This document shows positions 27,691-35,580 of a stretch of DNA of 64,000 nucleotides, in pieces. The position numbers and the translations under genes are program-made. The number at the start of each line of letters is the position of its first letter. The stretch's first letter is position 1. A model generated the notes under the pieces. That model was not told where the DNA came from. It searched no databases and was given only the letters and a program-made list of their open reading frames with translations. The DNA is taken from NCBI GenBank assembly GCA_963792785.1, contig CAWBXO010000004.1:558001-622000 (forward strand). Reading direction: 5' to 3'. This DNA comes from CAWIMX01 sp963792785. Lineage in GTDB: Bacteria > Acidobacteriota > Vicinamibacteria > Vicinamibacterales > CAVVIG01.

Positions 27691-28653
27691 ATGCCCATCG
27701 CCCGCCGGACCGCGGCGACCGACGCTGGATGGACGCTGGTGCTGGCCGCCGCCCACGCCGCGGAGCGGATGGCGGACGCCGGCCGTGCGGCCGCCTTCAC
27801 CTTGGGCGATGACGACCAGTTACAGGTGGCCGCCGGCGGCGCGCCCGGCGCCGCCATCACGTGGCACCCTGACGCGGGCTGGAGGCCGGCCGTCTCCGCC
27901 GGCGATCCCTGTCGCCCGATCCTCGACCTCTACCTGCCGATTGCGAGCGCCACGCGGCGGCGGCCGATCACCGTGGCGCACCTCGGCCAAAGTCTCGACG
28001 GCTTCATCGCCACGCGCGCGGGCGAGTCGCAGTTCGTCACCGGCCAGGAGAACATCCTCCACCTGCACCGCCTCCGCGCCCTCTGCGGGGCCATCATCGT
28101 CGGCGCCGGCACGGTGGCGGCCGACGATCCCCAGCTGACGACGCGGCACGTGGACGGCCCCAACCCGCTGCGCGTGGTCTTCGACCCGGCGCGCCGGCTG
28201 GCCGACGGCTACCGCGTGTTCCAGGACGACGGCGTCGAGACGATCTACGCGTGCCGCCGGGCGCTCGTGCGGCCGGGCGAGACGCATCTCGGGCGCGCGG
28301 CGATCGTCCCGATCGACGATCGGTCGCCGGCGGCCGGCGCGCACGATCTGATGGCGCGGCTGCGCGCGCGCGGCTGCGCGCGCGTGTTCGTGGAGGGCGG
28401 CGGCGTGACCGTGTCGACGTTCCTCGAGGCCAACCTGCTCGATCGCCTGCACCTGGCGATCGCGCCGGTCCTCATCGGCGACGGCAAGCCCGCGATCCGC
28501 CTGACGCCGCGCGACTTCCTGCGCGACTGCCCCCGCCCGCGCTACCGCGTCTTCCGCATGGGCGGCGACGTCCTGTTCGACTGCGAGCTCGGCGCCATCG
28601 ACCAGGGCGAACCCGACGACGGCGCCGACGACGGCATCAGCCGCATCATCTGA
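27691..28653 (+). CDS. RibD C-terminal-type pterin/pyrimidine reductase
   Basis: A 320-residue protein whose residues about 90-300 are a RibD_C (dihydrofolate-reductase-like) domain: VAHLGQSLDGFIAT, LRALCGAIIVGAGTVAADDPQLT, GPNPLRVVFDP, RVFVEGGGVTVSTFLEA and DRLHLAIAPVLIGDG. The deaminase domain of bifunctional RibD is absent; the N-terminal 85 residues match nothing I recognise. The family reduces ribosylaminopyrimidines or pterins with NADPH. It is convergent with a methyltransferase gene (8-base 3' overlap) and sits at the edge of a cluster with a PTPS-like gene. A role in modified pterin or flavin-like metabolism is therefore more likely than housekeeping riboflavin synthesis, where RibD is usually bifunctional. 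Confidence 0.83.
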   Translation: MPIARRTAATDAGWTLVLAAAHAAERMADAGRAAAFTLGDDDQLQVAAGGAPGAAITWHPDAGWRPAVSAGDPCRPILDLYLPIASATRRRPITVAHLGQSLDGFIATRAGESQFVTGQENILHLHRLRALCGAIIVGAGTVAADDPQLTTRHVDGPNPLRVVFDPARRLADGYRVFQDDGVETIYACRRALVRPGETHLGRAAIVPIDDRSPAAGAHDLMARLRARGCARVFVEGGGVTVSTFLEANLLDRLHLAIAPVLIGDGKPAIRLTPRDFLRDCPRPRYRVFRMGGDVLFDCELGAIDQGEPDDGADDGISRII

Positions 28654-29509
28654 TCGCTCGCACTGAGACCTGGAACTGAGGAACTCGAACTTCCGCGTTC
28701 TCCAGGCCGCCAGGTCCTCGTGGCCGACGACCAGCGCCGATCGCCCGCGCGTCGACGTGCGCGCGCCGGCGCTCGCGCCATGACTCGATCGCCGCGGCTT
28801 CGCCGGGGCGCATCTCCCCTGCAGCTCGTGCCCAGCCGTCGATCAGTTCCCGCTGCAAGTCCGCGTCGGCCGTGCCGAGGCGCCAGTCACTGGCGGCCCG
28901 CTCGACGCGATAGCCGCGTGCCGCGAACAGCTCACTCGCGCGGCGGGCGGCATCTGGGCCAAGCGCCGGGCCGAAGCCCTTGTCCGTCCGCTGATGCGCG
29001 TTCACGAGCGCGACGACGCCGTCGTCCATCGGATCCGCAGGGGTGCAGGCGATCCGGCCGTCGTAGCTGAGCGCGAAAAGCGCCGCGGCGCCGGCGGCCG
29101 CAATACGATCGACAAGATCGGCCAGCCACGCGTCCGAAACGAGATCCAGGAGCGCCGAGGCGGTGACGAGCGACGCGCCGGCGAGCACGCGTGCGTCATC
29201 CAGGCGGGCGAGATCGGCTTCGAGGCACTCGACGGCTGCCCCCGCGCCCGCGCCGTGCGCGCCGGCGGCTCGCGCGAGCAGCGCGGGATCGCGGTCGACC
29301 AGCCGCCAGCGCCAGGCGCCCGGGAGGCGCGGCGCCAGGAACCGCAGATTCGATCCGGTGCCGGCGCCGAGGTCGACCGCCAGACGCTCGCCCTCCCCCG
29401 CCGTCGCGCCGCGGAGCGCGTCGATCGCGGCGCCGGTCACGGTCGCCGATCGCGCGGCCGCGTCCGCCGGCTCGCGAAGCGCCAGCCACTCCGCGCTAAA
29501 GCCGCTCAT
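28646..29509 (-). CDS. Class I SAM-dependent methyltransferase
   Basis: A 287-residue protein with the SAM-binding glycine motif VDLGAGTGSNLRFL near residue 47, an acidic strand-2 end (WRLVDRDPALL), and LVTASALLDLVSDAWL as motif III-like region. The start at 29509 overlaps the upstream glycosyltransferase stop by 14 bases. The last 30 residues are probably wrong: an alternative frame gives VVGHEDLAAW, the expected family ending, so a +1 insertion near 28745 is likely. The 3' end also runs into a hairpin array at 28668-28716. It belongs to the pterin-like cluster; the acceptor is unknown. Confidence 0.78.
   Translation of the reverse strand: MSGFSAEWLALREPADAAARSATVTGAAIDALRGATAGEGERLAVDLGAGTGSNLRFLAPRLPGAWRWRLVDRDPALLARAAGAHGAGAGAAVECLEADLARLDDARVLAGASLVTASALLDLVSDAWLADLVDRIAAAGAAALFALSYDGRIACTPADPMDDGVVALVNAHQRTDKGFGPALGPDAARRASELFAARGYRVERAASDWRLGTADADLQRELIDGWARAAGEMRPGEAAAIESWRERRRAHVDARAIGAGRRPRGPGGLENAEVRVPQFQVSVRAIR
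28668..28716. repeat. Hairpin array ACCTGGAAC ... GCCAGGT
   Basis: An imperfect palindrome with 8-9 base units (GGAACTGAG, GGAACTCGAA, GTTCTCC) lies at the 3' ends of the convergent reductase and methyltransferase genes. There is no T-tract. Confidence 0.5.
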
Positions 29510-30578
29510 GCGCCATCCAGTCGAGCGCGTCGGCGAACGCCGCGGCCGCCGCCGGCCAGGTCGGCAGCCGCGCGCGCGCGCGCCGCGCGCCCTCGGCGAA
29601 CCGCCCGCGCAACGCCGGATCCGCCAGGACGCTCGACAGGGCGGCGGCCAGCGCCGCCGCGTCACCCGGGGGCACGAGGATGCCGGCGTCCTCGCCGATC
29701 AGGCCGGGAATCCCGCCGGTCGGCGTGCTGATCACGGGCAGTCCGCGCGCGAGGGCCTCGGCGACCGCCATCCCGTACCCCTCGTGTCGCGTCGGCAGCA
29801 CGAAGACGTCCGCGGCGTCGTAGTGCGCGTGCAGCGCCTCGGGCGCGGCTTCGCCCGCCAGCGTGACCAGATCCTCGAGGCCGGCCGCGCGAACGCGCGC
29901 CTTGAGGCGGTCCACGGTGCCCGCGTCGCGATCCAGGCTCCCGACGCAGACCAGCCGCCAGTTCCGCTCCGCGATCGACGCGAGCGCGTCCACCAGCACG
30001 TCGTAGCCCTTCCGCGGCACCAGCGAACCGACCGCCAGCAGCCGCACCGTGCCACCGTCCGATCCGCGCGCGAGCGGCGCGGGGTCGGTGCCCGGCTCGA
30101 CGACACGGACGCGACCGGGCGGCACGCCGTAGGACCGCAGCGCGTCCGCCGTTGCTCCGCTGGTGACGATGACCGCTCGCGCGGCCGCGAGCGCCCGGCG
30201 CTCGCTCGCATCGAGCGCGGCGCGCGATGACTCCGCCAGGCCCGTTTCGAGCGCCAGTGGATGGTGGACGAGCGCGGCGAACCGCAGGCGCGCGGCTTCG
30301 CGTTCGACTTCGTCCGGCACGGCGCCGAATGCCAGCCCGTCGACGACGACGATCGACGCATCCGGAAGGCGGGCCAGCGATCGCGCCAGGGCGGTGCGAT
30401 CGCCCGCGCTCGGAAACGGATAAGCGCCTTCGGCCTCGATCACGTGAACGGTCCGGCCGAGCGCGCGCAGGCCGGCCACGATGCGGCGGTCGTACTCGTA
30501 GCCGCCCGTGCGCGTCTCGATGCGGCCGGGCACGACGAGATGAACGGGCGGGGCGTCAGCGCGAGCCGATTTCGCCAT
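29496..30578 (-). CDS. GT4-family glycosyltransferase
   Basis: A 360-residue GT-B fold enzyme. The N-terminal lobe has VVPGRIETRTGGYEYDRRI. The C-terminal Glycos_transf_1 region has LLAVGSLVPRKGYDVLVDAL, VFVLPTRHEGYGMAVAEAL (the E-x7-E motif that binds the nucleotide sugar) and GIPGLIGEDAGILVPPGD. It would transfer a sugar with retention of configuration. It overlaps the PTPS-like gene by 23 bases upstream and the methyltransferase by 14 bases downstream, so these genes are tightly coupled. The acceptor is not evident; given the context a pterin or lipid head-group precursor is possible. Confidence 0.88.
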   Translation of the reverse strand: MAKSARADAPPVHLVVPGRIETRTGGYEYDRRIVAGLRALGRTVHVIEAEGAYPFPSAGDRTALARSLARLPDASIVVVDGLAFGAVPDEVEREAARLRFAALVHHPLALETGLAESSRAALDASERRALAAARAVIVTSGATADALRSYGVPPGRVRVVEPGTDPAPLARGSDGGTVRLLAVGSLVPRKGYDVLVDALASIAERNWRLVCVGSLDRDAGTVDRLKARVRAAGLEDLVTLAGEAAPEALHAHYDAADVFVLPTRHEGYGMAVAEALARGLPVISTPTGGIPGLIGEDAGILVPPGDAAALAAALSSVLADPALRGRFAEGARRARARLPTWPAAAAAFADALDWMAHERL

Positions 30579-30963
30579 CGTACGAGGCGGAAGCGACGTG
30601 CGACTCGTGCAGCGTCACGCGGAGGCCGCGGACGGCCGCCGCGCCGGGCCCGAGGCCGCCGTTCCGGATCGCCTCGGCCATCCGGTCGAACACCACGCGC
30701 GCGAGAAACTCCGTCGTCGTATTGCGCCCTGTGAACGCGGGGTCCTCGTCGAGGTTGCGATAACTCAGGCCGCCGAGAATCGCGTGGAGCGCCTCCGACG
30801 CGCGGCCGATGTCCACGACGATGCCGTCGGGGTCGAGATCGGGGCGGCGGAACTCGACGTCGACGACGAACGTGGCGCCGTGGAGGCGCTGCGCCGGGCC
30901 GAAGACCTCCCCGGAAAAACTGTGGGCGATCATCATGTGGTCGCGGACGGTGACGGTGTACAT
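30556..30963 (-). CDS. PTPS/QueD-like protein lacking the catalytic residues
   Basis: A 135-residue protein with the T-fold of 6-pyruvoyl-tetrahydropterin synthase / 6-carboxytetrahydropterin synthase. Aligned to E. coli QueD, Zn ligand His16 is kept as H14 and His31 as H28 (QRLHGATF). The third ligand His33 is A30 and the catalytic Cys27 is A24. The Asp-His pair of LDHHYLND is replaced in LSYRNLDE. The pterin-anchoring glutamate near the C-terminus is kept (E120 in LHESH). The protein is therefore unlikely to do QueD or PTPS chemistry, yet it keeps the substrate-binding Glu. It is coupled to the glycosyltransferase (23-base overlap) and lies 11 bases after the MDR dehydrogenase stop. Confidence 0.84.
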   Translation of the reverse strand: MYTVTVRDHMMIAHSFSGEVFGPAQRLHGATFVVDVEFRRPDLDPDGIVVDIGRASEALHAILGGLSYRNLDEDPAFTGRNTTTEFLARVVFDRMAEAIRNGGLGPGAAAVRGLRVTLHESHVASASYDGEIGSR

Positions 30964-30974
30964 GCGAACCTCGG

Positions 30975-31949
30975 TCAGCGGTCGTACCGGATGCGGTGGC
31001 AGATGGTGTCGCCGGGCGCCGCGGCCAGCCGGGCCATCGTGGCCGGCAGGTCCTCGAACGCGCTCTCGCCGGTGATCAGCACGTCCAGGGCGGGATCCGC
31101 CAGGAGCGACAGCGCGAGCTGCATGCGCCGGCCGTGGTCCCAGCGCGCGCGCTGCGGCGCGGCGACGACGCTCACCTGGGACGACCGGATCGTGAGCCGG
31201 CGCGCGTGGAACGCCTCGCCGAGCGGCAGCGTCACCGGCCGATCGCCGTACCAGCTCATCTCAACGATCGTGCTCTCGAAGCCGGCCAGCGTGAGCGCGA
31301 GCGACAGCCCTTCGGGCGATCCGCTGGCGTGCACGACGACGTCGGCGTCGCGCGACGCGCGATCGGGCGTCGCGAAGCCCGCGCCGAGCGCACCGGCGAC
31401 CCGGGAGCGCGCGGAGTTCGTGTCGACCAGTTCCACGCGACAGCCCGGCAGGCGCGCGGCCAGCCATGCCACCAGGCAGCCCACGGTGCCGCCGCCAATG
31501 ACGGTGACGCGGTCGCCCACCTGCGGACGCGCGTCCCACAGCCCGTTGATCGCGGTCTCGAGGTTCGACGCAAGGATCGCGCGCGCCGACGGGACATCGT
31601 CGGGAATCACCGTGGCGGCGGAGGCCGGCACCACGTACCGCGTCTGGTGCGGGTAGAGGACGAACACGCGCCGGCCGCGCAGCGACGCGGGCCCCTCTTC
31701 GACGTCGCCGACGCTCACGTAGCCGTACTTGAGCGGCCCGGGAAATTCTCCGGCCTGGAACGGCGCGCGCATCCGGGCGTATTCGCTCGGCGGCACGCGC
31801 CCGCTGAAGACGAGCGCCTCGGTGCCGCGGCTCACGCCGCTGTAGGCCGCGCGCACGAGGACGTCATCGGCGCCAAGGGGGGCCACGGCCTCGTCGCGGA
31901 TCTCGCCCCGCCCGGGAGCGAGCGTCCAGAATGCACGCGCGGTCGCCAT
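30975..31949 (-). CDS. Medium-chain dehydrogenase/reductase (zinc-independent MDR type)
   Basis: A 324-residue MDR-superfamily protein with an N-terminal catalytic domain (AYSGVSRGTEALVFSGRVP) and a Rossmann NAD(P)-binding domain (VTVIGGGTVGCLVAWLAA, then VELVDTNSARSRVAGALGA). The usual catalytic Cys and His zinc ligands are not apparent; SRGTE replaces them, a pattern also seen in BchC-like dehydrogenases. It is the first gene of the leftward unit MDR, PTPS-like, GT4, methyltransferase. Only 34 bases separate its start from the divergent CDP-alcohol phosphatidyltransferase, so both promoters must share that space (TACAAT at 31963-31968 is a possible rightward -10). Confidence 0.82.
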   Translation of the reverse strand: MATARAFWTLAPGRGEIRDEAVAPLGADDVLVRAAYSGVSRGTEALVFSGRVPPSEYARMRAPFQAGEFPGPLKYGYVSVGDVEEGPASLRGRRVFVLYPHQTRYVVPASAATVIPDDVPSARAILASNLETAINGLWDARPQVGDRVTVIGGGTVGCLVAWLAARLPGCRVELVDTNSARSRVAGALGAGFATPDRASRDADVVVHASGSPEGLSLALTLAGFESTIVEMSWYGDRPVTLPLGEAFHARRLTIRSSQVSVVAAPQRARWDHGRRMQLALSLLADPALDVLITGESAFEDLPATMARLAAAPGDTICHRIRYDR

Positions 31950-31983
31950 CGCACGTCAAGGATACAATCGAATCGCGCGGTTC

Positions 31984-32589
31984 ATGTATCTGATCAAAGC
32001 GGCCACCGTCTTCATGGTCATCGTCACTGTCGCCATGGCGTTGCGCGCGCGGGCGGGCCCCTCGACGTCGCTCGGGGCGGCGGACTGGGTCACGGCCGTG
32101 CGGGCCTTGATCGTCGCGCTCATGGCGGGGCTGGTCGGCGAGGCGGGCGCCGGCCGCTTCACGGTGGCGGCCACCGCCGGCGGCGTCACGGTGGCGGCGC
32201 TCGACGGCGTCGACGGCTGGCTCGCGCGCCGCGGCACGCCGACCGCGTTCGGCGCGCGCTTCGACATGGAAGTGGACGCGCTCCTGATCCTGGTGCTGTC
32301 GATCCTCTGCTGGCAGTTGGGCAAGGCCGGCGCGTGGGTGCTCGCCTCCGGGCTGCTCCGCTACGCGTTCGTCGCCGCCGGCGCCGTCTGGCCCTGGCTG
32401 ACGCGCCCCCTGCCGCCGAGCGGACGCCGCAAGACGATCTGCGTCGTGCAGGTCGTCGGCCTCATCGTCGCGATCGCGCCGATCGTGCCGCCGCCGCTCA
32501 GCGCGTGGGCGGCCGCGCTCGCCCTCGCGGCCCTCACGTACTCGTTCCTCCTGGATACCCTGTGGCTCCATCGTCACGCGGCCGTGTAG
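31984..32589 (+). CDS. CDP-alcohol phosphatidyltransferase family protein
   Basis: A 201-residue polytopic membrane protein. The complete CDP-alcohol phosphotransferase signature D-x2-DG-x2-AR-x8-G-x3-D-x3-D is present (DGVDGWLARRG, then GARFDMEVD), and about six helices surround it. The enzyme class joins a CDP-activated alcohol to a second alcohol, making phospholipid head groups or related phosphodiesters. The gene is divergent from the MDR/PTPS/GT4 unit and overlaps the next gene by 28 bases. The donor and acceptor cannot be read from the sequence. Confidence 0.86.
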   Translation: MYLIKAATVFMVIVTVAMALRARAGPSTSLGAADWVTAVRALIVALMAGLVGEAGAGRFTVAATAGGVTVAALDGVDGWLARRGTPTAFGARFDMEVDALLILVLSILCWQLGKAGAWVLASGLLRYAFVAAGAVWPWLTRPLPPSGRRKTICVVQVVGLIVAIAPIVPPPLSAWAAALALAALTYSFLLDTLWLHRHAAV

Positions 32590-34226
32590 CCCGGGGGCTG
32601 GCGCTCGCCGGCGCCCTCGTCCTTCTCGATTTCTCGCTGACGTTCGGCAACGTCTGGCCGACGCCGGCCATCCGGCCGGAATGGCAGCTCTCGGCGGAGC
32701 TGGCGGCCGTCGTGCTCGCGTTCGCCGCGCTGTCCCGCCTCACGTCGCGCCCGGCGCCCGCGCGCCTGCTCCGGTGGCTGAGCGCCGCCTGGGTGCTCCT
32801 GGTCATCGGCCATTACGCCGACGTCACGACGCCCGCGCTCTACGGCCGCGAGGTGAATCTGTTCTGGGATCTGCGGTACGTCTCGGACGTCACGGCGATG
32901 ATGACGCGCGTCGCCGCCTGGTGGATCATCCTGCTCGCCGTCGCCGGCGCGGCCGCCGGGCTCGCGCTGATGTACGCCGGCGCGCGATGGGGCCTCGGCG
33001 CCGTCGCGGCCGCGGCCGCCCGGCCGCGTGAACGGCGGTACCTGGCGGCCGGCGCGGCGCTCGCGCTCCTCTGGTTCGGCGTCGACCGCTTGCGTCCGGT
33101 GCCGGACGATCCGTATCTGGACGACGGGTCCGTGTTCGCGGCGCCGGTGACGGCTACGTACGCGCGCCAGGCGCGCCTCGCCCTCACGGCGCTGGCCGCG
33201 CGGACGGGCACGCTCACGATCGCGCCCAGCCCGACGTTTTCCTCAGACCTGTCGCGGCTCGACGGCGCCGACGTCGTGCTTGTGTTCGTCGAGTCGTACG
33301 GCGCCGTGACGTACGACCGGCCGGAGATCGCGCGCGTCGCCGGCCCGGCGCGGGACCGGTTCGTCGAGGCGGCGCGCGACACGGGACGCGACGTCGTGTC
33401 GGCGTTCGTCACGTCCCCGACGTTCGGCGGGGGCTCCTGGCTGGCGCACCTCAGCCTGCTCTCGGGCGTGGACGTGCGCGACCCGGACACCTACGCGCTG
33501 CTCATGAACCAGCCGGATCGGCGCACGCTGGTCTCGTTCTTCAACCGGCACGGCTACCGGACGGTGGCGCTCATGCCCGGCATGCAGCAGGCGTGGCCCG
33601 AGGGCGCGTTCTACCGCTACGACACGCTGTACGACGAGGCGGCGCTCGCGTACAAGGGCTGGGCCTTCGGCTGGTGGAACATCCCCGATCAATATTCGAT
33701 GGCGAAGTTCAACGCCGACGAGCTCGCGGCGGCGGATCGCGCGCCGGTCTTCGCCGTGTTCCCCACGATCAACACGCACACGCCGTTCAGCCCGACGCCG
33801 CCGTACCAGGCGGACTGGCCGCGCGTGCTCTCGACCCATCCGTTCGACCAGGCCGATCTCGACCGCGCGTTCGCGGAGCCGCCCGACTGGCTCGACCTGG
33901 GCCCCGACTACGCGCGGGCCGTGAACTACGACCTGGCCTCGCTCGCCGGCTTCGTCCGCCAGCGGCGGGATCGCGGCCTGGTGATGATCGTGCTCGGCGA
34001 CCACCAGCCGCCCTCCATGGTGAGCGGCAGGGGGGCGACCTGGGACGTGCCCGTGCACATCCTCGCCGCACCCGGGCCGCTGCTGGATCGGTTGATCGCC
34101 GCCGGCTTCACGCGCGGCGTCGCGCCCCCGCGCCCGTCGATCGGCCCGATGCACGACCTCGGATCGATCTTGCTCGATGCATTCGGCGAACCTGAGCCGT
34201 CCGCCGCCGCCCCGCCGCCGTCTTAA
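32562..34226 (+). CDS. Membrane-anchored sulfatase/alkaline-phosphatase superfamily protein
   Basis: About 554 residues from a GTG at 32562, the only reasonable start that gives a membrane N-terminus. Four or five N-terminal helices (to about residue 175) are followed by an extracytoplasmic sulfatase-like domain: VVLVFVESYGAV (metal-binding Glu), SPTFGGGSWLAHLSLLSG (region of the nucleophile, probably Ser or Thr here), FAVFPTINTHTPF, and VMIVLGDHQPP (the metal-binding Asp-His). This architecture resembles lipoteichoic-acid-synthase and phosphoethanolamine-transferase relatives that move phospho-alcohol groups from lipids. The 28-base overlap with the CDP-alcohol transferase gene suggests a shared pathway: one enzyme makes the lipid, the other transfers or cleaves its head group. 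Confidence 0.82.
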   Translation: MAPSSRGRVARGLALAGALVLLDFSLTFGNVWPTPAIRPEWQLSAELAAVVLAFAALSRLTSRPAPARLLRWLSAAWVLLVIGHYADVTTPALYGREVNLFWDLRYVSDVTAMMTRVAAWWIILLAVAGAAAGLALMYAGARWGLGAVAAAAARPRERRYLAAGAALALLWFGVDRLRPVPDDPYLDDGSVFAAPVTATYARQARLALTALAARTGTLTIAPSPTFSSDLSRLDGADVVLVFVESYGAVTYDRPEIARVAGPARDRFVEAARDTGRDVVSAFVTSPTFGGGSWLAHLSLLSGVDVRDPDTYALLMNQPDRRTLVSFFNRHGYRTVALMPGMQQAWPEGAFYRYDTLYDEAALAYKGWAFGWWNIPDQYSMAKFNADELAAADRAPVFAVFPTINTHTPFSPTPPYQADWPRVLSTHPFDQADLDRAFAEPPDWLDLGPDYARAVNYDLASLAGFVRQRRDRGLVMIVLGDHQPPSMVSGRGATWDVPVHILAAPGPLLDRLIAAGFTRGVAPPRPSIGPMHDLGSILLDAFGEPEPSAAAPPPS

Positions 34227-34259
34227 TTATTGGTAGGATCACCCCGAGGAGTGTGCGCC

Positions 34260-35102
34260 ATGCCGGACTACTCGGACTTCGAACTGAATCGGCAGCCCGG
34301 CGACCCGCTCGAGCCCGAGCCCCCGTCGAGCGCCACCAAGTGGATCATCCTCGCCGTCCTGGTGGTTGCCGGGGCGTGCGCCGTGTGGTTCGCAATGTCG
34401 CGGCGCGCGCCCGCCCCCGAGCCCGAGGCGCAGCCGGCGCCCGTCGCTGCCGCGCCCGTGGCGCCCGCGCTCGGCGCCGCGCCGGCGCCGGTCGAGGTCC
34501 CCGCGCTCGACGCGAGCGACGCCTTCGTCCGCGAGGCCGTGCGGCAGCTCTCGACGCACCCGACCATCGCCGCCTGGCTGGCGACCGACGGCCTCATCCG
34601 GAACTTCACGGTGGTGGTCACGACCATCGCGGACGGCAAGACGCCGTCGCGCCAGCTGCGCGCCGTCAGGCCGCAGGGCCGGTTCGTCGTCGCCGGCCGC
34701 GGCGACGCCGCGACGATCGACGCGCGTTCGTACGCGCGGTACGACGGCTACGTCGAGGCGCTGGCGTCGATCGATCCGCAGGGCGCGGCGCAGCTCTACG
34801 CCACGCTCAAGCCGCGCATCGAGGAGGCCTACCGCGACCTCGGGTTTCCGAACACGCCGTTCGATCGCACGCTCACGCGCGCCTTCGTGGTGCTGTTGAA
34901 CACGCCGGTCGTCGACGGCCCGATCGGGCTGCAGCCGTCGGGCGCCCAGGCGTACGCGTTCGCGGATCCCAATCTCGAGACCCTGCCGGGAGCCCAGCGC
35001 CAGCTGCTGCGGATGGGCCCGGAGAACGTGCGGAAGACCGAGGCCGCGTTGCGCGCCGTGGCAATGGCGCTCGGGATCCCATCGGACCAGCTGCCGAACT
35101 AG
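34260..35102 (+). CDS. DUF3014-domain membrane-anchored protein
   Basis: A 280-residue protein with a short cytoplasmic N-terminus, one helix (KWIILAVLVVAGACAVWFAM, about residues 29-48), a Pro/Ala-rich linker, and a DUF3014 domain (LSTHPTIAAWLATDGLIRNF, then RYDGYVEALASIDPQGAAQLY, FPNTPFDRTLTRAF and GPENVRKTEAALRAVAMAL). Function of DUF3014 is unknown; it faces the periplasm. The start at 34260 follows a GAGGAG ribosome site. The gene is separate from the upstream cluster (33-base gap, with TTAATTATT just after the sulfatase stop). Confidence 0.84.
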   Translation: MPDYSDFELNRQPGDPLEPEPPSSATKWIILAVLVVAGACAVWFAMSRRAPAPEPEAQPAPVAAAPVAPALGAAPAPVEVPALDASDAFVREAVRQLSTHPTIAAWLATDGLIRNFTVVVTTIADGKTPSRQLRAVRPQGRFVVAGRGDAATIDARSYARYDGYVEALASIDPQGAAQLYATLKPRIEEAYRDLGFPNTPFDRTLTRAFVVLLNTPVVDGPIGLQPSGAQAYAFADPNLETLPGAQRQLLRMGPENVRKTEAALRAVAMALGIPSDQLPN

Positions 35103-35124
35103 GGACCGACCGCGCGCGCGGCGG

Positions 35125-35451
35125 TCACGCCTCGAGCGCGCGGGCCATGGCGCCGGCAATCCGCTGCCACTGGCTCTTCTCTTCCTTGAGTTGTCGGCGG
35201 CCCGCCGGCGTCAGCCGGTAGTACTTCGCGCGCCGGTTGTTCTCCGACGCCCGCCATCGGGCCGCCAGCCATCCAGCCTCCTCCAGGCGATGGAGCGCGG
35301 GAAAGAGGGAGCCCGCCTGCACCTGGAACGTGCCGCGGGTGATCTGATCGATTCGCCGCGATACGCCCAGCCCGTGCAGCTCGTCGAGGCTGACCGCCTT
35401 GAGAATGAGGAGATCGAGGGTGCCCTGGAGCAGGGCCGCGGGAGGGGTCAT
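35125..35451 (-). CDS. PadR-family transcriptional repressor
   Basis: A 108-residue winged-helix protein typical of PadR: LLQGTLDLLILKAVSLDELHG, the recognition region FQVQAGSLFPALHRLEEAGW, the wing NNRRAKYYRLTPAGRRQL, and a C-terminal dimer helix. It is divergent from an ADOP permease, a standard acidobacterial pair. Two near-identical 19-base palindromes lie between the genes, one ending at each gene's Shine-Dalgarno. The ATG at 35451 is preceded by TAGGAG. It very likely represses both itself and the permease. Confidence 0.92.
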   Translation of the reverse strand: MTPPAALLQGTLDLLILKAVSLDELHGLGVSRRIDQITRGTFQVQAGSLFPALHRLEEAGWLAARWRASENNRRAKYYRLTPAGRRQLKEEKSQWQRIAGAMARALEA

Positions 35452-35460
35452 CGACACGCT

Positions 35461-35479
35461 CCTATCGTCATTCGATAGG
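35461..35479. promoter_or_regulatory. PadR operator, padR side
   Basis: 19-base palindrome CCTATCGTCATTCGATAGG, with arms matching at 7 of 8 positions around a 3-base centre. Read on the minus strand, the operator's outer arm forms the TAGGAG ribosome site of padR. Confidence 0.8.
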
Positions 35480-35517
35480 GAGACGGTACTCGCCCCCCGC
35501 GGCGCTGTCAACCCGCC

Positions 35518-35546
35518 TTGACATCGCGCGCGTTCGATCCTAAGGT
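35518..35546 (+). promoter_or_regulatory. Sigma70-type promoter of the ADOP permease gene
   Basis: TTGACA at 35518-35523, a 17-base spacer, and TAAGGT at 35541-35546. The predicted start of transcription, near 35552, falls within the second operator. Confidence 0.8.
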
Positions 35547-35550
35547 GTGA

Positions 35551-35569
35551 CCTATCGAATGTCGATAGG
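35551..35569. promoter_or_regulatory. PadR operator, permease side
   Basis: 19-base perfect palindrome CCTATCGAATGTCGATAGG (8-base arms, 3-base centre). It overlaps the predicted transcription start, and its right arm runs into the AGGAG ribosome site of the permease gene. Confidence 0.85.
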
Positions 35570-35580
35570 AGAAGGCCTGA

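Noticed and set aside
30996..32561. Long plus-strand open frame upstream of the sulfatase-like gene as part of that protein
   Set aside because: It overlaps the well-supported CDP-alcohol transferase in another frame and the MDR gene on the other strand. The first membrane helix begins just after the GTG at 32562.
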